A DNA stretch of 64,000 bases, taken from the NCBI GenBank assembly GCA_947627695.1, contig CANQXF010000011.1, positions 22,541-86,540 on the forward strand, read 5' to 3'. Positions within the stretch are counted from its first letter, which is position 1. Every line of letters begins with the position of its first letter. Origin of the DNA: an uncultured Ruminiclostridium sp. (GTDB lineage: Bacteria; Bacillota; Clostridia; Oscillospirales; Ruminococcaceae). The position numbers and the translations under genes were made by a program. Positions 1 to 7,830 of the stretch are shown here, piece by piece. The notes beneath the pieces are model-generated. The model was not told the origin of the DNA. It saw nothing but the letters and a program-made list of their open reading frames with translations, and made no database searches.

Positions 1-450
1 CATGCAAAGAGCGAATACCCGAACGAATGCTGCGGCGTTTTGCTTGGCGAGCAGTCAAACGAAAAACGTTTTGCAAAGCGAGCATTGCGTTTGGAAAATA
101 AAAGCGCATGGGATAAGACAGCGCATTTTGCGATCGATCCGCTTGATATTCATAAGATTGAACTATCGGCAAATGCTCAGAATCTTATGATAATAGGATT
201 TTATCATTCGCACCCAAACTGCGTCGCAGTTCTCTCAAAAACAGACGAGCGTTATATGCTTTATGATTGCTCCTATCTGATAGTTTCGGCAAACGAGGGA
301 GCAGACGGGTTGTATTTTAAAATTGCGAGCTTTGAAAAAATTATCGGTACAAATATCTGTAGGGAAGAACAACTCTTAACAGAAAGCAGGAAACAGCATG
401 AAGAACACGTTGTATATTTCGGCGACTCTGCGCATTTTCGCAGAACATAA
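1..450 (+). CDS. JAMM/MPN metalloprotease, 5' end outside window
   Basis: The reading frame is open from the first base and starts inside a JAB/MPN domain. It shows the N-terminal YPNECCG segment with the catalytic Glu, then a full zinc-binding motif HSH-x7-S-x2-D around base 205-255. Family members in bacteria trim or hydrolyse C-terminal extensions or amino-acid adducts from ThiS/MoaD-like sulfur carriers. The last 53 bases overlap the next gene in another frame, so the two are probably translationally coupled. It is the first of two JAMM genes in the operon (the other is at 7408). Inference: it processes one of the two carrier domains encoded here. The true start is not visible. Confidence 0.85.
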   Translation, partial: HAKSEYPNECCGVLLGEQSNEKRFAKRALRLENKSAWDKTAHFAIDPLDIHKIELSANAQNLMIIGFYHSHPNCVAVLSKTDERYMLYDCSYLIVSANEGADGLYFKIASFEKIIGTNICREEQLLTESRKQHEEHVVYFGDSAHFRRT

Positions 451-1834
451 AGCCGAAGTCGAGGTTGAGGGAAATACCGTCCGCGAGGCGCTTTGCGACT
501 TGCGCGAACAATATCCCGAATGTGAGAAAATATTCGAGGAAAACGGCAGCACTAAGCCGTTTGTCAGCATTTTTGTAAACGACAGGCGAGTACATAACGA
601 TGCGGACTTAAAAGAGGGCGACCGCATTTTGTTGCTGCCTGTAATCGCGGGAGGCGCACCCGGCGTTATTTCCGACGAACGGCGCAAGGCGGTGACACTT
701 GACGACAAGGAAATTGAACGCTATAATAAACACCTTATGCTGCGGGATATCGGAGTAAAGGGGCAAAAACGCATTAAAGCGGCGAAGGTTCTCGTCATAG
801 GCTTGGGGTCGCTCGGCACTCCCGTCGTTCAGTATCTGGCGGCGGGAGTGGGAACGCTCGGCATAGCCGACTTTGACGAGGTTTCCTTGGGCAATCTGCA
901 AAGTCAGGTAATCCACATGACGAAGGACGTGAACAGACCAAAGACCGCGTCTGCAAGGGATAAGATAAAAGCCATAAACCCTAATGTCAGAATCGAAGCG
1001 ATAAACGAGCGTATAACCGCCCATAACATAGCGGGGATAATAGACGGCTATGATGTAATAGTTGACTGTACGGACAATTATCAGTCCCGCTATCTTATCA
1101 ACGACGCATGCGTGCTTTGCAAAAAGCCGCTGGTTTTCGGTGCAATGTATCAATTTGAGGGACAGGTAAGCGTTTTCGACGTGCAAAACGGAAGTCCGTG
1201 TTTTCGGTGTCAGTTTCCTGCTCCGCCGCCCGCAGGCTTAGTTCCCACTTGCTCGGCGGGCGGAACTATAAGTCCTCTTTCGGGAATTATCGGCAGTATA
1301 CAGGCAAACGAGGTCCTGAAACTCCTTATAGGCGGCGGGGAAACTCTGACGGGCAGGCTGTTGTTTATGGATACTTGGAATTTTCGCACGTCGGTCTTGA
1401 ATATATGCAAGGACGAAAATTGTCCTGTCTGCGGAAAATCGCCGTCTATCACAGAAATAACCGAATTTGACTACGAGGATTTCTGCGGACTAAAACCGTG
1501 TGAGGAAGAAAATTCCGTTGAAACTATTGAGCCTGCCGAGCTTAAAGCGAGAATGGACAGCGGCGAGCCGCTAACTATAATTGACATCAGAGAACCGCAT
1601 GAGCGAGCAATTCGCCGTTTCCCCAACGCCGTTGTTATTCCGATAGGGCAGCTTGTAAGGCGGCAGAAGGAGCTTGACCCCGATATAGATACCGTTTTCA
1701 TCTGTACTGAGGGTAAGCGCAGTATTCTGGCTATAAATACGCTCAGAGACGGAGGATATACAGGGCGTATGTTAAGCCTCAGCGGCGGCGTGAACGCCGC
1801 AAAGGAATTATTTTTTGCAAATGAGAAAGCATAG
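398..1834 (+). CDS. MoaD-like / ThiF-MoeB E1-like / rhodanese fusion
   Basis: A 478-residue three-part sulfur-transfer protein. Residues 1-88 are a MoaD/ThiS-like ubiquitin fold whose diglycine (85-86, in VIAGGAPG) is internal. Residues ~103-340 are an adenylating E1 domain with the nucleotide loop GLGSLG and two CxxC-type zinc pairs. Residues ~378-478 are a rhodanese domain with active loop CTEGKRS. E1-rhodanese fusions (MoeZ type) adenylate and thiocarboxylate a carrier. Oddities: the usually invariant Arg of the NLQRQ motif is Ser here (NLQSQ), and the carrier is fused ahead of its own activating enzyme, so it would need cleavage after GG to act as a free carrier. The second ThiF (6592) keeps the Arg. 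The ATG at 398 lies inside the JAMM gene. Confidence 0.9.
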   Translation: MKNTLYISATLRIFAEHKAEVEVEGNTVREALCDLREQYPECEKIFEENGSTKPFVSIFVNDRRVHNDADLKEGDRILLLPVIAGGAPGVISDERRKAVTLDDKEIERYNKHLMLRDIGVKGQKRIKAAKVLVIGLGSLGTPVVQYLAAGVGTLGIADFDEVSLGNLQSQVIHMTKDVNRPKTASARDKIKAINPNVRIEAINERITAHNIAGIIDGYDVIVDCTDNYQSRYLINDACVLCKKPLVFGAMYQFEGQVSVFDVQNGSPCFRCQFPAPPPAGLVPTCSAGGTISPLSGIIGSIQANEVLKLLIGGGETLTGRLLFMDTWNFRTSVLNICKDENCPVCGKSPSITEITEFDYEDFCGLKPCEEENSVETIEPAELKARMDSGEPLTIIDIREPHERAIRRFPNAVVIPIGQLVRRQKELDPDIDTVFICTEGKRSILAINTLRDGGYTGRMLSLSGGVNAAKELFFANEKA

Positions 1835-1873
1835 CTTTCAAATAAAAAATTATAATTTAAGGAGAATAAACCA

Positions 1874-2827
1874 ATGGCAAATGAAGAACAGACGATCAAG
1901 GCATTAGGCGCACGCGCGGCCTACAATCTGGCGGACGTAAACAAAACAAAGCCCCAGTACGGCGCAATTACCCCGAAATGGCTGACAAAGCTGTTGGAAT
2001 TTAAAGGCTTGCCGACGGGTATTTACCGTGTGAACAAGGTCGTTGAGGGCGATACTCCGCTTGACGTTTTGTGCAGTCAGACAAAAAAGTCCGACATTAT
2101 CCCCGACGGTTACATAAAATACGAGGAAGAACCTCGTGAGTATCGTTTAAATTCCATTTCCACCATCATCAACGTTAATACTGCGATAGAGGACGTTTAC
2201 AGCGCGCCCTACGATCAGGTAAAGGAACAGCTTGCGCTCGGTATTGAGAGCCTGCGCGAACGTCAGGAAAGCCAGCTTATCAATAACGATGATTACGGCT
2301 TGCTCAAAAATGTTGCAGATTCGCAGAGGATACAGCCTGTTCAGAGCAACGGAGCGCCCACTCCCGACGACCTTGACGAGCTTATCACAAAGGTATGGAA
2401 AGAACCGTCTTTCTTCCTCGCTCACCCGAGAGCCATCGCAGCATTTGAAAGAGAATGCACGAAACGCGGCGTTCCTCCCGTAACAACAAATATTGCGGGC
2501 GGCACGTTCGTAGTCTGGAGAGGAATACCGATAATCCCTACCGATAAGCTCCTTGTAGACGGGCTGAAAAATCCCAAGAGCCAAAGCGGCAAGACCAACA
2601 TTCTTCTGCTGCGCACGGGAGAGGCTAAGCGCGGCGTTATAGGACTTTATCAGGCGGGTATGAAAAACGAACAGTCAAGAGGGCTGTCGGTGCGCTTCAG
2701 GGGCATTGACGACAAAGGCGTGGCGTCCTATCTGCTGAGCCTTTACTGCTCTGCGGCTATCTTAGCGGACGACGCAATTGCAGTATTGGAAGATGTTGAG
2801 GTGGGCGAGTATTATGACTACGAATAA
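1874..2827 (+). CDS. Family 2A encapsulin shell protein (SrpI-like)
   Basis: A 317-residue protein with the hallmarks of family 2A encapsulins, HK97-fold shells that enclose a cysteine desulfurase. It has ITPKWLTKLLEF and GIYRVNKV near the N terminus, PREY...STIINV, the helix with EQLALGIESLRERQES, and DELITKVWKEPSFFLAHP. The length matches the family (~300-320). Known members self-assemble into ~25-nm icosahedral shells in the cytosol and hold or store sulfur with their cargo. The next gene is exactly such a cargo and overlaps it by 14 bases. The SD aaggag lies 8 bases before the ATG. No cyclic-nucleotide-binding insertion (a family 2B trait) is seen. Confidence 0.95.
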   Translation: MANEEQTIKALGARAAYNLADVNKTKPQYGAITPKWLTKLLEFKGLPTGIYRVNKVVEGDTPLDVLCSQTKKSDIIPDGYIKYEEEPREYRLNSISTIINVNTAIEDVYSAPYDQVKEQLALGIESLRERQESQLINNDDYGLLKNVADSQRIQPVQSNGAPTPDDLDELITKVWKEPSFFLAHPRAIAAFERECTKRGVPPVTTNIAGGTFVVWRGIPIIPTDKLLVDGLKNPKSQSGKTNILLLRTGEAKRGVIGLYQAGMKNEQSRGLSVRFRGIDDKGVASYLLSLYCSAAILADDAIAVLEDVEVGEYYDYE

Positions 2828-4553
2828 TTTTGAAGCTTTAGATTATTCGGGATTGCCTTCGGAATATGAGCTGCAAACACTTGTCAACGGCCTTTTCGGT
2901 GATCTGGGCGGGAGCATTTTTGAACCCGACGTATGCGCCGACGGCATTCAAAAACTCGTTACAACGGGCGATACGGGAATTATCAATACCGCCGCGAGCA
3001 AAGCCGTCTCCGTGCTCGGAATAAGCGATTATGAAAATATTCTTGGAGAACTCGGCAGGGAACTGAATTTCGACAGCCTTTCGGGTGTGAGCAGCGAGTT
3101 TCCCGTTTTCAACGACATAGGCGGAGCTTTTCGCGAGCTTGAAGACCTGACCGCAGATTATACGAGCAAGGACGCGGATAACGCAGGATTTTCCCCAAAA
3201 GTAGTATCGCAGGCGCAGGCTGATGAAAATAACAGCATAAACGTCAGAACAACGGCGAATGATAACAACGTTATCCCGCAAAAGGACAGCAAGGGCGTGA
3301 GTTTTGAAACCGTCGGCGGTCAGAAAAACAACACGAGGATAGTTGTCGGCACGAAAACTCTCGAACAGATCCGTGAGGATTTCCCTATACTTCGCGAAAA
3401 GGTAAACGGCAATCCGCTTATATGGCTGGACAACGGCGCTACTACCCAGCGCCCGAAAGCCGTTATAGACAGGCTTAGCTATTATTACGAGCATGAAAAC
3501 TCAAACGTCCACAGAGGCGCGCATACGCTGGCAGCGCGTTCTACGGACGCATATGAAAAGGCTCGTCAGACTGTCGCGGATTTCATCGGTGCGCCGTCTA
3601 AAGACAATATTGTTTTTGTAAGAGGCACTACCGAGGGAATAAATCTTGTAGCACAGGCTTATGTAAAGCCGCTTTTGGAGCCGGGCGATGAAATAATCGT
3701 TTCTCTTTTGGAGCATCATGCCAATATCGTTCCGTGGCAGCTTGTAGCACAGGAAACAGGCGCAGTAATAAAGGTAATTCCCGTTGACGATTCGGGACAG
3801 CTTATACTTTCCGAATACGAGAAGCTGTTTACGAAACGCACAAAGTTTGTGTCCGTAACGCACGTTTCAAACGTATTAGGCACGATAACGCCCGCAGCCG
3901 AGCTTATTGCAATTGCGCACAGGCACGGCGTTCGGATAATGATAGACGGAGCGCAGTCTGTGGCGCATATTCCCGTGAACGTTTCCGCGCTTGACGCTGA
4001 CTTTTTCGTTTTCTCAGGACATAAAATTTACGCTCCCACAGGAATAGGCGCGCTCTACGGCAAAAAGGACGTTCTCGAAGCCGCTAAGCCCTATCACGGC
4101 GGCGGCAATATGATAAAGGATGTTACTTTTGAAAGAACGATATACAATCCCGCGCCGAATAAGTTTGAGGCGGGAACGGGCAGTATCGGAGACGCGGTAG
4201 GTTTAGGCGCGGCGCTTGAATACCTGAACTCAATCGGTATGCCCGCTGTCAGCGCATATGAACACGAGCTTGTAAGCTACGGAATGAAAGAACTTGCCAA
4301 GATAAACGGACTTCATCTTGTCGGAACTGCTCCCTCTAAATCAAGCGCGCTTTCTTTCGTAATAGACGGCGTATCGAATGATACCGTAGGGCAAATCCTT
4401 GATCAGAACGGGATCGCCGTGCGCGTAGGTCATCACTGCGCACAGCCTGTTCTTCGGCACTACGGGCTTGAAGGAGTTGTGCGCCCTACTTTGGCACTGT
4501 ATAACACCTTTGAAGACATTGACACTTTGGTAAAAGTGTTAAGATCAATATAA
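2814..4553 (+). CDS. SufS-type cysteine desulfurase with encapsulin cargo-loading extension
   Basis: A 579-residue PLP enzyme, if read from the ATG at 2814 that overlaps the encapsulin stop and follows a GAGGTGG-like SD. Residues ~175-579 are a type II (SufS/CsdA) desulfurase with PLP lysine K404 in FSGHKIYAPTG and catalytic Cys C542 in RVGHHCAQP. Residues 1-175 are not part of the enzyme fold. They start with two short hydrophobic patches, then become low complexity and rich in D, N, S, Q and T. In characterised family 2A systems such an extension targets the enzyme into the shell. It releases sulfane sulfur from cysteine, here probably inside the nanocompartment, for the downstream TusA and rhodanese relays. 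A start at 2778 is possible but less likely. Confidence 0.93.
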   Translation: MTTNNFEALDYSGLPSEYELQTLVNGLFGDLGGSIFEPDVCADGIQKLVTTGDTGIINTAASKAVSVLGISDYENILGELGRELNFDSLSGVSSEFPVFNDIGGAFRELEDLTADYTSKDADNAGFSPKVVSQAQADENNSINVRTTANDNNVIPQKDSKGVSFETVGGQKNNTRIVVGTKTLEQIREDFPILREKVNGNPLIWLDNGATTQRPKAVIDRLSYYYEHENSNVHRGAHTLAARSTDAYEKARQTVADFIGAPSKDNIVFVRGTTEGINLVAQAYVKPLLEPGDEIIVSLLEHHANIVPWQLVAQETGAVIKVIPVDDSGQLILSEYEKLFTKRTKFVSVTHVSNVLGTITPAAELIAIAHRHGVRIMIDGAQSVAHIPVNVSALDADFFVFSGHKIYAPTGIGALYGKKDVLEAAKPYHGGGNMIKDVTFERTIYNPAPNKFEAGTGSIGDAVGLGAALEYLNSIGMPAVSAYEHELVSYGMKELAKINGLHLVGTAPSKSSALSFVIDGVSNDTVGQILDQNGIAVRVGHHCAQPVLRHYGLEGVVRPTLALYNTFEDIDTLVKVLRSI

Positions 4554-4567
4554 AGACGGGACTTGAT

Positions 4568-5806
4568 ATGGAATTTTGTACAAAATTATTGCACGGCAAA
4601 TCGGCAGGCAGATTTCAAAACGGCGCAACTCTCCCGCCGATAAGCCAGGTCTGCGCGTTCTCATATGAAAGCGCAGAGGAACTCGAAAAGGTATTTGCGG
4701 GGAAAGCGGCGGGCTTTGCCTACACAAGGATATCAAATCCGACGGTAGACGCTTTTGAAAGGCGCATTTGTGAGCTTGAGGGCGGACGCGCCGCGACTGC
4801 CTGTTCATCGGGAATGGCGGCTATATCGTCGGCGCTTTTGAATATCTTAGGCACGGGCGATGAGATAATTGCAGGCGCGGGGCTGTTCGGCGGAACGGTA
4901 GATCTGTTCCGCGACCTTAAAGAATATGGCATTACAACTAAGTTTGTAACGCATATGACTACCCACGAGATAAAAAAGCACATCACCGACAAAACAAAGG
5001 TGATCTTCGGCGAGATAATCGGAAATCCGGGGCTTGACGTTATGGATATCCGCAGTGTATCGGAGCTTGCACACGAAAGTAATATCCCGCTTTTTGTTGA
5101 CGCTACTACCGCCACGCCGTATCTTATACGCTCCATTGAATACGGTGCGGATATTGTTATACATTCCTCGTCAAAATACATCAACGGAAACGGGAACTCA
5201 ATAAGCGGAATAATCACAGACAGTGGGAATTTCAAGTGGGATTTGGATAAATATCCCGTGCTTGCGCCGTATAAAAAATACGGTCGCCTTGCGTTTACCG
5301 CACGGCTTAAAAACGACACATGGCGAAACATCGGCGGCTGTCTTTCTCCGATGAACGCATATCTGAATTTATTAGGCATTGAAACGCTTGCGTTAAGAAT
5401 GGAACGTATCTGCGAAAACGCTCTGGCGCTGGCGAAGGCGCTGGAGAAAATAAACGGCGTAAAGGTAAACTACCCTGCTCTTCCAAGCAATCCGTATTAT
5501 CCCTTAGTCCAAAAGCAATTCGGCGGCAAGGGCGGCGGGATAGTGACCCTCAGGGCGGGTTCAAGGGAAAAAGCCTATGCGCTTATGAACGCCCTGAAAT
5601 ACGCGCTGAATGCAACAAATGTCGGAGACACGAAAACTCTCGTCATTCACCCCGCTTCAACCATTTATCTTAACAGCACCGAAGAACAGAGAATAAACGC
5701 GGGCGTGTATGACGATACTATCCGCATAAGCGTAGGAATTGAGGACGCTTGCGACCTTATCGAGGATTTTACCCAAGCGATCGAGAGCATAAACGGAAAG
5801 GAATGA
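4568..5806 (+). CDS. O-acetylhomoserine sulfhydrylase-like Cys/Met PLP enzyme (MetY type)
   Basis: A 412-residue member of the Cys/Met-metabolism PLP family with PLP lysine K203 in HSSSKYINGNGN, the TRISNPT substrate-loop motif and FVDATTATPYL. The SSSKY-(G/N)-G context resembles sulfhydrylases more than cystathionine lyases. MetY enzymes join O-acetylhomoserine to sulfide or, in Wolinella, to a protein thiocarboxylate to give homocysteine. It lies 14 bases after the desulfurase and 5 bases before tusA. Inference: it is the sink for sulfur leaving the encapsulated desulfurase. A methionine gamma-lyase role cannot be excluded from sequence alone. The SD is weak. Confidence 0.82.
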   Translation: MEFCTKLLHGKSAGRFQNGATLPPISQVCAFSYESAEELEKVFAGKAAGFAYTRISNPTVDAFERRICELEGGRAATACSSGMAAISSALLNILGTGDEIIAGAGLFGGTVDLFRDLKEYGITTKFVTHMTTHEIKKHITDKTKVIFGEIIGNPGLDVMDIRSVSELAHESNIPLFVDATTATPYLIRSIEYGADIVIHSSSKYINGNGNSISGIITDSGNFKWDLDKYPVLAPYKKYGRLAFTARLKNDTWRNIGGCLSPMNAYLNLLGIETLALRMERICENALALAKALEKINGVKVNYPALPSNPYYPLVQKQFGGKGGGIVTLRAGSREKAYALMNALKYALNATNVGDTKTLVIHPASTIYLNSTEEQRINAGVYDDTIRISVGIEDACDLIEDFTQAIESINGKE

Positions 5807-5811
5807 TAAAA

Positions 5812-6057
5812 ATGCCCGAATACGAAATAACCGACACGATAGATATAACCGATGTAAACTGTCCTATCACGTTTGTAAAGACAAAGGTGGCTCTGGACGA
5901 GCTGGACGATGGGGATATCCTTAAAGTCCACATGAACAGCGGCGAGCCTGCGCAAAACGTACCGAGAAGCCTTAAAGAGGAAGGTCACGAGATCCTGGAG
6001 TTTACCCAGAACGATGACGGAACATATGATCTTTTAGTCAGAAAGGTCGGTGATTAG
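5812..6057 (+). CDS. tusA: TusA-family sulfur relay protein
   Basis: An 81-residue small alpha/beta sulfur carrier. The conserved Cys is C17 in VNCPITFVKTKVALDEL, the TusA persulfide site, with Thr where CPxP is more usual. TusA proteins take persulfide from cysteine desulfurases or rhodaneses and hand it on. The start chosen is the ATG at 5812 with AAAGGA 9 bases upstream; an ATG at 5803 overlapping the metY stop is an alternative. The gene overlaps the thioredoxin start, so translation is likely coupled. In context it would accept sulfur from the desulfurase. Confidence 0.88.
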   Translation: MPEYEITDTIDITDVNCPITFVKTKVALDELDDGDILKVHMNSGEPAQNVPRSLKEEGHEILEFTQNDDGTYDLLVRKVGD

Positions 6058-6376
6058 CTTGGCGGAAAGAATAGGAAGCAACGATTTTGCCGAAAAGGTC
6101 CTGAGCTTTTCGGGGCTTTCCGTTGTGGAATTTTACACGGATACCTGCGTTCCCTGCAAGCGAATGTCGCCGATACTGTCCGAACTCAGCGAGCAATACT
6201 CCGACGAAGTTTTCATAGCGAAAGTAAATGCGGCGTATGAGCCTGAACTTTGCGAGAAATACGACATCGGCGCTACACCGACGTTTTTGCTGTTTAAAAA
6301 CGGCGGGGAGGTAGGACGGTTTATAGGTACGCGAAAAAGGGAAGAACTTGAGCGCATTATTGACGAAAACAAATAG
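6050..6376 (+). CDS. Thioredoxin-like protein with CVPC active site
   Basis: A 108-residue single-domain thioredoxin fold with the redox motif TCVPC (C33, C36) followed by KRMSP, and the cis-proline segment GATPTFLLF. The motif lacks the Trp and Gly of the classic WCGPC, which suggests a tuned redox potential or a special partner. The start is not certain: GTG at 6050 overlapping the tusA stop, or TTG at 6059. A thioredoxin reductase is encoded 1.4 kb downstream in the same operon. Likely role: reductive release of sulfur from persulfides, or reduction of cystine. Confidence 0.88.
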   Translation: MISLAERIGSNDFAEKVLSFSGLSVVEFYTDTCVPCKRMSPILSELSEQYSDEVFIAKVNAAYEPELCEKYDIGATPTFLLFKNGGEVGRFIGTRKREELERIIDENK

Positions 6377-6386
6377 GAGGTATGAG

Positions 6387-6605
6387 ATGAAAATAACAGT
6401 AGCGGGCGAAACAAAGGAATTTAACGAGGGCTTGACGATCGCCGAACTCATCAAACAGGAAAACATTGAAAATCCCGATTATATCACGGTATCGGTAAAT
6501 GACGAGTTTGCGGATAACGAAAACTTTTCATCAATTGAATTGCACGACGGCGATGTCGTGGAATTTTTGTATTTTATGGGAGGAGGAAGCTATGGCATTC
6601 TCTAA
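6387..6605 (+). CDS. ThiS/MoaD-like sulfur carrier with a C-terminal tail after GG
   Basis: A 72-residue beta-grasp carrier (MKITVAGETK...DGDVVEFLYFMGGGSYGIL). The ubiquitin-like GG terminus is buried by five extra residues (SYGIL), so adenylation needs prior cleavage. A JAMM protease two genes downstream is the obvious candidate. The same logic is known for Wolinella HcyS, whose extra C-terminal residue is removed by HcyD before HcyF charges it. The start is the ATG at 6387 after AGGAGG. The codons for the GGG motif also form the Shine-Dalgarno of the next gene, which overlaps by 14 bases. Confidence 0.88.
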   Translation: MKITVAGETKEFNEGLTIAELIKQENIENPDYITVSVNDEFADNENFSSIELHDGDVVEFLYFMGGGSYGIL

Positions 6606-7398
6606 CGAACAGTTGGAACGGTATTCGCGGCACATCATCTTAAAGGAAGTAGGCGTAAAAGGGCAGAAAAAGCTCCTTAACGCAAAAGTGCTGATAATCG
6701 GGGCGGGCGGCTTGGGCGCGCCCTGCGCTATGTATCTTGCCGCCGCAGGCGTTGGAACGATCGGCATTGCAGACGCAGACGAGGTAGATCTGTCCAATTT
6801 ACAGCGGCAGATCATTCACGCGACAGAGGACGTGGGAAAGCCCAAGGTGCAGTCCGCAAAGGAAACGATAAACAAAATGAACCCCGATGTCACGGTCAAT
6901 ACCTATCACGAATTTGTTTCCTCCGAAAACATAATGGAAATAATCAAAGACTATGATTTCATTATAGACGGCACTGATAATTTCCCCGCGAAATTTCTGA
7001 TAAACGACGCTTGCGTTATGGCAAAGAAACCGTTTTGCCATGCGGGAATAATCCGCTTTCAGGGGCAGCTTATGACCTACGTTCCCGGAGAGGGACCCTG
7101 CTATCGCTGTGTGTTCAAAAATCCTCCGCCAAAGGACGCCGTGCCTACCTGCAAGCAGGCGGGAGTCATCGGCGCTATGGGCGGCATTATCGGCAGCCTT
7201 CAGGCAATGGAGGCAATAAAGTACATAACTGGTACAGGCGAGTTGCTTACGGGATATTTGCTGACGTTTAACGCGCTGAAAATGGAGTTTCGTAAAATCA
7301 AACTCCCCAAGCCGAACGGAAAATGTGCGGTGTGCGGCGACGAACCTACAATAACCGAGCTTGTGGATTACGAGCAAGCGGAATGTAACGGCGTGTGA
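6592..7398 (+). CDS. ThiF/MoeB/HesA-type E1-like adenylyltransferase
   Basis: A 268-residue enzyme, nucleotide loop GAGGLG at 37-42, intact NLQRQ with R72, DGTDNF, a CYRCVF...CKQAGV segment and CAVCGDEP near the C terminus (structural zinc). It adenylates the C-terminal glycine of the adjacent carrier so that sulfur can be loaded. The start at 6592 follows AGGAGG and not the upstream in-frame ATG at 6499. No rhodanese domain is attached, unlike the paralogue at 398. It probably activates the ThiS-like carrier, giving a HcyF-like step. A thiamine role is less likely because no other thiamine gene is nearby. Confidence 0.9.
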   Translation: MAFSNEQLERYSRHIILKEVGVKGQKKLLNAKVLIIGAGGLGAPCAMYLAAAGVGTIGIADADEVDLSNLQRQIIHATEDVGKPKVQSAKETINKMNPDVTVNTYHEFVSSENIMEIIKDYDFIIDGTDNFPAKFLINDACVMAKKPFCHAGIIRFQGQLMTYVPGEGPCYRCVFKNPPPKDAVPTCKQAGVIGAMGGIIGSLQAMEAIKYITGTGELLTGYLLTFNALKMEFRKIKLPKPNGKCAVCGDEPTITELVDYEQAECNGV

Positions 7399-7407
7399 GG
7401 AAGGCTT

Positions 7408-7830
7408 ATGATAATAATATCAAATGACGATTTTCAGAAGATAGTCGATCACGCTTTGTCCGAACTCCCGAACGAGGCGTGCGGGCTTATCGCAGGCAGA
7501 ACAGAGGGAAATAACAAGATCATCGAAAAGGTTTACTTGCTCAACAATATTGATAAGTCTAACGAGCATTTTTCGCTCGACCCGAAAGAGCAATTAGCCG
7601 CCGTTCGTGATATGCGCGAGCGCGGGCTTTCTCCCCTCGGCAATTGGCATTCCCACCCCGAATCGCCGTCAAGACCGTCCGAAGAGGACAAGCGCCTTGC
7701 CTATGACAAAACGGCGAGTTATCTTATCTTGTCGCTTATGGACAAGGATAATCCCGTGCTTAATTCGTTTCATATTGACGGTGATAAAGCAGAGTGCGAG
7801 GAATTAGTCATAAAGGAAAGAGAGCCATGA
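7408..7830 (+). CDS. JAMM/MPN metalloprotease (HcyD/Mec-like)
   Basis: A 140-residue JAB domain protein with every zinc-site residue: E23 in PNEACG and H81, H83, S91, D94 in WHSHPESPSRPSEED. Relatives (Mec, HcyD) remove C-terminal amino acids from sulfur-carrier proteins or release cysteine from CysO-Cys adducts. It sits directly after thiF and overlaps trxB by the ATGA junction. Inference: it removes the SYGIL tail of the carrier encoded at 6387. It could also cleave at the internal GG of the MoaD fusion at 398. Confidence 0.9.
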   Translation: MIIISNDDFQKIVDHALSELPNEACGLIAGRTEGNNKIIEKVYLLNNIDKSNEHFSLDPKEQLAAVRDMRERGLSPLGNWHSHPESPSRPSEEDKRLAYDKTASYLILSLMDKDNPVLNSFHIDGDKAECEELVIKEREP

